Source of the DNA: Vitis vinifera
Lineage: Eukaryota; Streptophyta; Magnoliopsida; Vitales; Vitaceae
Assembly (NCBI RefSeq): GCF_030704535.1
Contig: NC_081822.1
Coordinates: 692,001 to 756,000 of the forward strand
Direction of reading: 5' to 3'
Length of the DNA: 64,000 bases
In this document: positions 52,664 to 62,222 of the stretch, piece by piece
Numbering within the stretch: the stretch's first letter is position 1
Layout: the number at the start of each line of letters is the position of its first letter
The notes under the pieces: generated by a model
Databases searched by the model: none
Told to the model about the DNA's origin: nothing
Seen by the model: the letters and a program-made list of their open reading frames with translations, nothing else
Program-made: the position numbers and the translations under genes

Positions 52664-55617
52664 TCAGCAGATTTCTTCAGCAAATACGATGTCAAAGATG
52701 AATTGCACTGCATAGAAAACGTACAAACCAGGTAGAGTGAGCATTTTATGATCAGTAAAAATATGCTATGGTAGTGCAAAAGAGTAGAGGGTTAAGCCTC
52801 AATCACACAACACATAACAAGTTCAATTAAAATGGAAGTTCTGATAAAATATAGTATCAATGATAGATATGATGCTGCTATTTATATTGCATTTGCATAA
52901 ATGGTTCTTATGAATTATTTTATTTTTCATACCTTCAAATTTACTTTTCTATTTGATACATAAAAGAAAACCAAAAATTGAATTACTAGTTGTTGATACA
53001 TTTACAGAGTTCTCTGCATTTATGCTGATAATGCAAAACATAGAAATTTGCAAGATAAAATTTTAAGGACTAGAAGTATTAATCATGTACATCACTTTCT
53101 ACAATATGGAATCCATTGCCTACCTTCCTCTTTGGGGATGTTGGGCTGATCAACTAAGAGCTGATGGAGAGCACCTAAATCACTGGCGCTGCAATGTAAA
53201 TGTACCAACAAAGATTCATAAGCCTTAGATTGGTTGGAATGGATCAAATATGCACTGACACATGTGCATGTGTACACTGTGTTGGGACTAATCTTAACTC
53301 TAAGTACCTGGGCTTTAAGGTAAGTGTTGAAAGTGCTGAAACCACTGATGATTTAAGAAGGTACCTGGAAAAGTAGAATTGCGTAAGATATCAAGTTTGA
53401 TCCATGATAAGTCAATCTCAGTAGTCAGACCTCGTGATCATAAGCACACATGACAGTCGACAATGTAAATGAGCAGGTGATGGTCTCACCACTGTTTCTG
53501 TGCATCTGTATATATGTGTGTATGTGCAAGTGCACCAGCACATAGTACAAGAAAAGCAAACCTTCTTTACAACACGACCTTATGAATTATTTCTGCTTAT
53601 GCACTAGATAATGGAGAAACAAAGACAGAAAACCGAGATCTCCCTTGGGGAAGCAATTTGCTATAGTCCACTGATGTTTTACAGAATAAATTAAATTTTC
53701 ACATTGTTGTAATTTGCAAGTGTTCTTGACCTACATCTTCAGCAATGTAGTTTGGCAGCACATTGCATTCCTTCTAAACCAAAACTGCAGTCGCAACCCC
53801 TAACCCAACTTTTGTGGGTTGGCTTTAATTTATCAAGAGAAGAATGATCCATCTAGGTTTGATATTTCAAGATGAGCATGTATTAACCGGACGCAACCTT
53901 TTTGTGAATTGAGGTTAAAACATAAGATGGCTAGAGGCAGAACAAGGACACACTATTAAAAGTGCATTCAACTTTTGCATATTTGCTTCACTAAGAAAAG
54001 CAAAATGCCTTCCCAAAGCCTTATAACCAAACAAACTCTACTTGAGGGAAAATGGAAATTAAAGTTACTCAAGAAAATACCAGAACAGAAGCAATCACAA
54101 AGTAATGCAGTATGGTAGCTGGATGTCAAACAAAGTTGTACATCAAGGCAGTCATGAATTAAGCTATCTGGCTCAACTGAAAACACCCAACCCCATAACC
54201 CCGAATGGCACTCCTAGAAAACTGTTTGTCCAAGACACTTCAAAAAACAATATTTAGTTTATTATTCATAAAACTAAACAGAATGACAACCTATCTATCT
54301 ATCTATCGATCTAATTTTTAGTTAAAGAATTAGATATGGTGCACTTTTAAAGATAAAAAGATAAAATAACAAAGAACAAAACAACCCAGTGGCTTAATAG
54401 CCAGATTTCCTATAAAATAGTACAAAATTATTAGGAAATAAATTTGAAAACAGTTCATACTCGGACTGGTGCATCTCATGAAGAAGGCTAAGCCCATCCA
54501 AGCAATCCGCAAGGCTTGGTTTTACGCCAATTCGTTGCTGCAGTTGTTTCATAGTGAGCTTGACAGATCCCCCCTTAACTAGCTGTCTACCATCTCGAAC
54601 TATCTTCTCAAGAGACAAAACAATACCATGAAACTCTTTCCTAGATTTCATTCAAGTTCAACAGAAAAATCTTAGGTTATACATTAGGATATAAGATGCC
54701 ATCCTGCAAGGAAAAAATACATATTTCTCCTAAAATAACAAACACCGGTGAACTCCAATTCCTTAACAATTAAACAGCAGAAGCAATTTATATGCCAGGT
54801 TTTATTCAAGTTACAAAGGAAAAAACTTAGGTTATACATTGAGATATATGCTGCCACCGTGCAAGAACAAAAAAATATATATTTCTCCCGGAATGCTAAA
54901 ACAATATAACAAGTTAACATCACTGAACTTCAATTCCTTAACAATTAAACAACAGAATCAGTTTATATGTATCACCAACTTAACTAATCAAGAATAATGG
55001 AAATTAATGGCAAAACTTTCCTTCTCGATAAATTACATAGCACTCTCTGGATCAAGATAAAACCTAATGCTTACTTTGGCTAAAACAGAAAATGTAGAAA
55101 ATAACTAAAAAATAAAATAACCCGGTGGAGGTGAGGCTTTTCATCTTCAGCGCTGGAAACCAAAACAAAATCAAACGTATGATTGGAATTATAATTTCCT
55201 TTGCTTTCCTCCGTTTTCTCAGCAACCAAACAGAGGCTCAAGACCAAATAATAATAAAATAAAAATAATCCTTACAGAGTCTTTTTCAATGAAAGCAAAA
55301 TGGTTTCCAAAGACTCCATCTGCTTTCTCAACACTGCATCGCCGATCCCATCGATGCATTTCAAAGTACCGTAATTCTTGGAATTTTGAATCGACTAAAG
55401 AAAACAAAGTCCAAACTTCAGTGAGGAAGAGCAAAATACAGTGGATTACAATTCAAAAATGTGAAGTAGGGTTTGAGAGAGAGACCTGCAAGCGCTCAAT
55501 GATGGAAGAGGCATTTCGGAACTGCGAAAGCAATCGAGATTGAAGCTCGTCCCACCGTTTTGTTTCGTCTCTAACCTTCCTGAACTTCTGCTGATACTTC
55601 TTCACCATTCCCTCCAT
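52664..55617 (-). CDS. conserved uncharacterised protein, At5g43822-like; possible C1orf109/AIRIM relative
   Basis: Six exons in transcript order: 55617-55486, 55394-55276, 54640-54461, 53364-53308, 53188-53124, 52707-52664; 198 aa, phases consistent. The protein is soluble, without signal peptide or membrane segment, and mainly helical. It opens with MEGMVKKYQQKFRKVRDETK and WDELQSRLLSQF, continues with KNYGTLKCIDGIGDAVL, KEFHGIVLSLEKIVRDGRQL and KPSLADCLDGLSLLHEMHQS, and ends FIFDIVFAEEIC. This matches the plant family of Arabidopsis At5g43822, which has no assigned function. The C-terminal pattern P-S-x-A-D-x-L-x-x-L, then Y-L-x-K, then a final F-x-x-E-E resembles animal C1orf109 (AIRIM), a ribosome-maturation partner of AFG2-type AAA ATPases; this is inference. 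The stop is TGA directly after the Cys codon. Confidence 0.85.
54290..54309. repeat. CTAT tetranucleotide run
   Basis: About four to five CTAT units in intron 3 of the small minus-strand gene. Confidence 0.75.
54651..54969. repeat. diverged tandem duplication in intron 2 of the At5g43822-like gene
   Basis: Copies at 54651-54794 and 54805-54969 share TTCAAGTT, CTTAGGTTATACATT, CCTTAACAATTAAACA and a final TTTATATG in the same order. The first copy ends against the acceptor region of exon 3, on the intron side. The copies have diverged by point changes and small indels. Confidence 0.8.
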
Positions 55618-58007
55618 CGCTCCTCCCAAAAACGAAACAAACCAAACAGTTGTATACAGTTGATTCTGCGCGTTCGCATTTGATTCGCGCTCCCTTGCTC
55701 CGCCAAACGCACCATTTGGGAATTATAATAACTATAAATAATTGGCTAAAAATGAATAAAATATTTCCCATACGAATATCATTTCCATGTTTGAAAGTAA
55801 CCCATTTTTAAATAAATGTATTTTATAATTTTAAGTATTTACAATATGTTTGATGGGAAAGGGTTATTTTTATAATAAAATAATTAAAAATATTTTTATT
55901 AAATTGAGATTATTGGTTCGATTTTTAAAATTAGGTTTCCGCTTACCCTTTTAATCCAATAATCCTTATAAGTATTTGATTTAAAATGGAGAAAATTTTA
56001 CCATATTTAGAAAAATAATTTTTAATATATAAACTTATTTTTACAGTTTTTATTCAATAAGCATTTAACGAGGGATTAAAAAATCATTGAATAATATTTT
56101 TGTGCTAATGATATTATATTCCATGTTTTTAAGATTGATGGAAATAATTTGCCTTTTAATGTTTTTCATAGTCAAGTGAGAAGTAGAGGGATATTGGGTT
56201 AAGGTGTGTTTGGAGAATAAAATTAAAATATTTTTTATTTTTTGGTACCATAATGATATTAAAACCAAGAGTCATAAGTTCGAGTCATGAGATCATAGTG
56301 AAAGATACATTATTGGGATGTAATAATACCACTTTTAAGTCCGATAATGGATCACTAATGATGACTTTTATAATAAGACGACAGGGTATGATGTCGAATG
56401 TCATAAGATGTTAATCTATCCTCATTGAACATCAATTGGTTTTAGATGAGATGATCAAAACCAGATTCAACATATAATTTTTTTATACTTATTATGTTTG
56501 ATTGTCGTTTATAGTTCCTGTTATTTTAACTTCCTTTTAAATGTTTTATTATTATTTTCCATTTAGATTGACAATAAATTCAAATTAAATTCAACATCGT
56601 AGTTATTAAAAAATAATTTGTATATAACTTTAAAAAATTTGTGCATGCATCCACCTTATTTACACATTTATCTTAAAACATAAATATTATTAAACACGTG
56701 TACCTACATATTACTAATATACCTAAAATACTCTTCCATCATTTTTTTTTATGTCACCCGTTTTTTATTTTATTATTTTTTCTCTTTTTTCTTTTTCTTG
56801 TCAATAAACTCTAGAACAAGATCTTTTTCTACTACTCGGCTTTTTGGCCACATAAAAAGTATTGAATTAGGTTTAAAGTTAATTTCAACATCTTATATAT
56901 ATAGTTTTTAATCTATATATTAATATTGTGTTTTATCCACATTGATATAGTTTAAGTTTTGATAATTATGTATTTTTTGACAAGTATTTATTGTAAAAAT
57001 AATTTTTAAAAAAGGTTTATGAATAATTTATAAATGAAAACATCTAAAAGAAGTTGAGGAAGTGTTGAGCCCCTTTATGGATGTCCAAGGTACAATGTCG
57101 AACATTTCAAAAACCATATAGTCTTATAACTTGAAATACTTTTATCAATCATTCATTTTCTAAACCCCCAATGGATATTGGTACTGCCACTACACAACAA
57201 GCTAAGGAGTGGGGGATTCAATGGTGTAATGATAAGAGGTCACGTGATATGAAGATATCGACAACAATATGAGGAAGATTCCTATCAGACAATAACGATT
57301 CGTCTGATTCTACTTAAATATGCATATTATGTAAGTGAAGATTTAGTGTGAAGCCTTGGAGTTTACGTTAAAATAATAAAAGGCTCAAGATTAGGGTGAG
57401 CTGAGGGGGGACAACAAGCGAAAAAAGAGAAAAAAAAGTAGTATAGATGCATTTCTGGCATCATTTCAAATAATTACTTGTTTATCTATTGTTCAAAAGC
57501 TTTCTTAAAAAATTTTGTTGGGTCTTAGAGAAAATGAAATAAAAGAAAGGGAAAAAAAAAAGTTGATGGGAATGTATTGAACTTGAAAAGGGTGTTTTAG
57601 TATTTTCATTCAGACATATTTGTTAAAAAAAATTATAATTTATTTGTATCCAAAATTGAGTTTGCATAAGAAAAAAAAAAAAAACTTCCATGTTAAGTTA
57701 TTTTTTAAGTAATAAGTATTTTATCAACCTAAAATTGCTTGTTTTTTAACTTCCATGTTACATATCTTTGTTATTATGTAATATTTTATTTTTATAAAAA
57801 TATTATTAAATGAAAGACCATAAATATAAATTTTATTTTACATTTAAAAAATAAAAATAAAATTTTTTAAATATTTTTATTATAATTTTCCCTTCTCGAT
57901 TAAAACGCAGCGTTTCAAGTTCCAAAACGCTGCGTTTCATAGCACAGTGGAGGCTCCATAACCTCGCCCTAGAGCAGGTGCTGCGGGTTTGATCAACGCT
58001 GGTATCA
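55618..58007. other. intergenic between divergent genes
   Basis: The short 5' leader of the At5g43822-like gene is next to 55618. The middle (55750-57890) is AT-rich with no supported gene. Bases 57890-58007 are the promoter and leader of the Vma22-like gene and carry the paired inverted 13-mers annotated separately. Confidence 0.6.
57903..57937 (+). promoter_or_regulatory. paired inverted 13-mers AAACGCAGCGTTT / AAACGCTGCGTTT
   Basis: AAACGCAGCGTTT at 57903-57915 and its exact reverse complement at 57925-57937, 22 bases apart start to start (about two helical turns). Each 13-mer is itself a palindrome around a single central base. They lie 71-105 bases upstream of the start codon of the Vma22-like gene in otherwise AT-rich DNA, so they are at or near its transcription start. 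A role as a dimeric factor site is inferred. Confidence 0.55.
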
Positions 58008-60719
58008 ATGGAAGATCAAGACAAAGCACGAACCTGCGAGAATCAGCTCGAAGAAGAACAATTGGACGAAGAAGAAAATGTTGTGACGTTTCTCGATTCA
58101 ATGGATGCATACTTAACCCTAATCGATTCTCTGTCTTCCACGCTTCGTCAGGTAGAAGTGTGGTCGCAACTAGATCCCACCTTCTTCTCCATTTCTTATC
58201 GACTGATAAATCCTCGATTTGATGTTGAATCCCTACTTATTTGATTCAGATCGTTCGAATTTGAGAATTTAGTACAATTCAGAATACTTTGTTGATGTTT
58301 TTATTTATTTTTTATTTTTCACAAAGATTGAATGGTAAAAGGTGATTCTTCTTGTCTATGTTGGCAAGTACGAATTGTACAAAACCTATTTGGATTGATA
58401 ATCTTGATTTTTATGGTCGGCTTTAACCTCAATGAGTTTTAGATGGCAGCTATAATGGCAGTTAACCTCTGAAATCCTCTATAGTTTTCATTTTATTTAT
58501 TTATATTTTTTTTCCATTTTTTTATGAGATGGAATGTTGTGGATATGCATATGGGTTACTTTTTCTTATTGCGAAGATAGGTACCATTGTGGATGTGTAT
58601 ATGGTTTTTATGAAGTTCCATGTCTACAGGGATGGTTGGAATTGGCCAGTGCTCGACATTCAATGGGTGCTTCACGCATCAGCAGTTCTTTGTTTGACCT
58701 CAAACTTCACTCTGCTGCTACATCATTGCGCGTGACTGAAGATGATGGTAAATATGTTGTTGATTTCTTTTGAAATGATTGACTGTATGATGAGTGGGGC
58801 TTTGAGTTTTCAAGGGTGTGTGCAGATTAAATATATTATTGATTTCTTTTGTAATAATTGATTGTCTGATGAGTGGGGCTTTGAGTTTTCAACGGCCTGT
58901 AAGTGTGAGGATTGCAAAGTGATGATAATATAGTTAGACAGATTAGCTAGATGGGTGTTTGTGGCAAAGTAATTGGAAGTGTCTGTGGAGGTTTCTATTG
59001 AACCATTGAAGTAGTTTATGGTTGATTATAATGGATGGAAGAAAAGGTGCTCTTCGTGTTCCGTCACAGCTCTACTGGCTGGCACACCTGCATAGGAATG
59101 AAAGCCCATTGTTCAGGGTCCGGGTTCACTCGATAGACTATTGTCGGGGAAGGGGTTGAACATTCTTGACTGGTTTCCCATAATCGAATGATATGTCTTT
59201 ATGCTATTGTTTTATCAAATAAGGGTTTTGGGGTGACACTAAGTTTTGATGCTAAACGAACAAAATGTGTAATGAAGACAGAAATTATAGAAGAAAAAAC
59301 TACAAATTTTAAAAGCAGAATATTTGAATATTAGAAAGTTGATATAATCTCTGTTGACATATTAAGTTTGTGAGCCTTTGTTTCCCTTCTTTGTGAAGGA
59401 GATTTCTATCTTGGATCCCTCACAAAATGTTGTGTTGTGTATGTCAATTTGTTTCCATTTACTTTGTTTATAAAAGATACTGATTAGTTTCCTGAAAGTG
59501 TTTCTCATCATAGAAATTTTATTATCCATGATCTTGTATAGTCGACTCCAAGATGAATCAACCTCATTTTACATTATGCAAATGGGCATCCTCCGATAAT
59601 GGAAAGTGCTGCTCTGGGGAAGCAAAATTTGATGGGGATGAGCTGCAGAAGAAATCTGTTAGCTCGCAGCTAAGATATCGCGGAACCTCCCAGTTCGATG
59701 GTATATTTATGTTCTCATTTGGCATGCTTATAGATTATTGTTGATGAAGTCTAATCTACTCATCAAGTAGACATAAGACAAATTGAAAGACCTACAACCA
59801 ATTGCATGGTGTATAAATTCACATTTTAGAAACCTTTTCTTTTTTGGGTCCTGACTATCATATTTTCATACTAAAGTAAGGAAATGTTTGACTTCATTTC
59901 TATGCTGTTTCTGATAAAAGATGTTCATGGTGGGTGATACCTGGTTCCTCACATTGTCTCTTTTATCTCTATGAAGAACCACAAGAAATTCAGGAGAAAA
60001 GCCCAACCTGTAAAAGCCCTACCAGTAATGGATCCCCACTTTCACTTGACAGCCCAGTAAGTTTTTCCTACCGAGTAGAAGCTCAAATTTATTGTGTTAG
60101 AAGAACATTACTCTTTTAGCGTTTTTGCTTTTTTGGACACCCTATTAGCATCAGCATCTTTTGTTACAGTTATCTTTTTGTTTTGATTCCATGGTGTAAG
60201 ATGCATGTTGTGCATCTTGGACACACACACACTACAGTTCTGCAATCTGTGAAATTTGACCATAGATGGACACATTCAATGAAACTTGCTGCTCCTGTTT
60301 CAGGTTCAGAAACAGCGACACAAATCACTTTCAGTGTTTGGAACATTGGTTTCTCCAAAGCTTCGTGCTGCCCAGTTTTCATTCGAGACAGGTAAATTAC
60401 TTCACTTCAACTCTCGTCCTCTCCTGCATACAAAGTAATGTTGCCTGAAGCCTATACTGGTAGTCGTTTGTTCTCTATGCTGCTTTTCATAGGATATGGG
60501 GTTGGTTGGTTTCAACTCTTAACAGATAGAATTTTATATTTGTCCTGCCAAAGCACACACATCCACCCATGGAAATGAGCGTATGACCTCTTCTGAAAGT
60601 TCAATCTTCATGCAGCCCTAGAGACGATAGTAGAAATAGCAAACATGCGATCATCAATGCTATCTGCTTTTGATCAAGTTCAGAAAGATATAGAAAGCAT
60701 AAGCACGGGGGAGCAATGA
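58008..60719 (+). CDS. Vma22/CCDC115-like V-ATPase assembly factor (At1g20770-like)
   Basis: Exons 58008-58151, 58630-58747, 59542-59700, 59977-60056, 60304-60391 and 60616-60719 give 230 aa with consistent phases. The protein is soluble with an acidic N terminus (EEEQLDEEEN). Two conserved blocks are separated by a Ser-rich linker: FLDSMDAYLTLIDSLSSTLR with GWLELASARHSMGA in exons 1-2, and SLSVFGTLVSPKLRAAQFSF with ALETIVEIANMRSSM in exons 5-6. The pattern E/Q-G-W-L-x-L-A-x-A-R-x-x-M-G-A plus F-G-x-L-V-x-x-x-L-R-x-A-Q-x-S-F is that of yeast Vma22 / human CCDC115, an ER factor for assembling the V-ATPase membrane sector. Arabidopsis At1g20770 is the apparent plant counterpart. The function in plants is inferred from the fold family, not shown here. 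Confidence 0.88.
58750..58892. repeat. diverged tandem duplication at the intron 2 donor of the Vma22-like gene
   Basis: A 64-base segment (58750-58813) recurs 79 bases further on (58829-58892); both hold TTGATTTCTTTTG and ATGAGTGGGGCTTTGAGTTT. The first copy begins two bases after exon 2, inside its GTAAAT donor. In the second copy the GGT before AAATAT reads TTA, so the donor was not duplicated as a working site. Confidence 0.8.
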
Positions 60720-62222
60720 AAAGTAGTTTTTTTCAGGTATAACCCAGATTCCTTGAATGGCCACAACATTTTTAACATCCAATCCTTGGTTTGGTACTTT
60801 GGTATCAGCCTGGGGCCTCACTTTGGTAAGCGGTAAATGTGCTTTGGAGCTCAAAACGGAAGAGAAGAGTAGAAAGAAAGACGGGATACTGAATTGAACT
60901 AGGGGAGATTTGCATGGTGTAGTTTTTTATTTTCTTGTGAATCAATTAATTTATTAGGGAAAAAAAAAATGAATAGTTCTACAGCCATTCTTGGTGCTTA
61001 TTTTTTTCTAACGTTTGTTATAAAATTGGTTGGGAGTAGCTTGTCTATTAAATGCTACATGGTTAAAGCCCGTTTGGGATTTTATTTTAGGGCATTGGAA
61101 TCATTTTTACAATAATTTTTTTATAATTACCTTATTTGATGAAATAAAATAAAATAAAATGTGCTTGTATGAGAATCTGATTCGCTTTCTAGCGGAGATG
61201 CATGAAAAAGAAAAAACCTTTAAAAAGTGTTTTTTCCATGATCAAGTCCTTTAATGTAAATTGCGTATCATATTTTAAAACAATTTTCCTTAATAATTTT
61301 TTTCCTCTTATTATACTTCATGATATCGTCTTATTTTGTTATATTATAAAATATGAAAGGAAAAAGGTATTATAAAATATGATTAGTTAAATTCAGTTAA
61401 AATAGAAAAATAGCATTTTTTTAAATAAAATATTAATAATTGAATATTAGTAATTAAACTATTTATTGAATTAAATGTTAACTTTCATATTGAAATCAAC
61501 AAAAGTATTTAGATTTTTTATATCTCTACTTTATTCAATATACATATTCAGAATAATTAAAAATCTAATTTATTATACAATTAAAATCTTATTTTTCAAA
61601 CTCACAATTGATTTTGGGTGATGTAGAAGGCCAAATTGGTCCTATCTCCCAATATGTTAGGACATATTTTCTTCTCCTCCGGTTTATTTTATTCGAACAT
61701 CATTCTAAAGCCTTTACTTTTCAACTTCCATTTTCCCATGCCTCGCTAGAATATTTTTATTTAAAAATGAATAAAAAAATACAAGGTGGTAAAGCTCAAA
61801 AAATATGGCAGCCTCTAGCACACATGAGAAATCAAAGCCAAATATTAGGATTTTCTAAATATTGCTACAAGTTGCAAATCATTACAAGGACGGCAGACTA
61901 AGATTCCGAAATACTACACTCAATAAGCTATTCCACTATACACAATGTAGATAAAAACACAAGATTTTTTTTTCTTAAGTAATTTGGAATCAGAAAATTA
62001 AGATAGTTTTCATCCCAACACGCCCAGAATTCTTTTTTTTTTTTTTTTTTTGAAAAAAAAATTGGTGACCACAGCAAGACAATAATACCAAACAACTTTA
62101 CAACTGCTAGATTATGTTCCGGGCTATATAACACGAAAAATGGCCATAACAGGAACAAACCTTAAAGTTGGGAGGAAGAGGAGGAAAGAGCAAATGGCAG
62201 AAGAGTAGGGTTGAGCAGCCAA
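60720..62222. other. 3' flanks of two converging genes
   Basis: The 3' UTR of the Vma22-like gene covers roughly the first 250 bases. An AT-rich middle follows (61060-61600) and then the 3' UTR of the minus-strand EH/Pan1-like gene (about 61900-62222), which contains a long T run at 62032-62051 and a clear absence of coding sequence. The open frame at 61608-61901 has no recognisable domain. Confidence 0.6.

Noticed and set aside
56270-56290. AGTTCGAGTCATGAG, resembling a tRNA T-arm
   Set aside because: No matching acceptor stem, D-arm or anticodon arm could be placed around it. No tRNA gene was found in the window.
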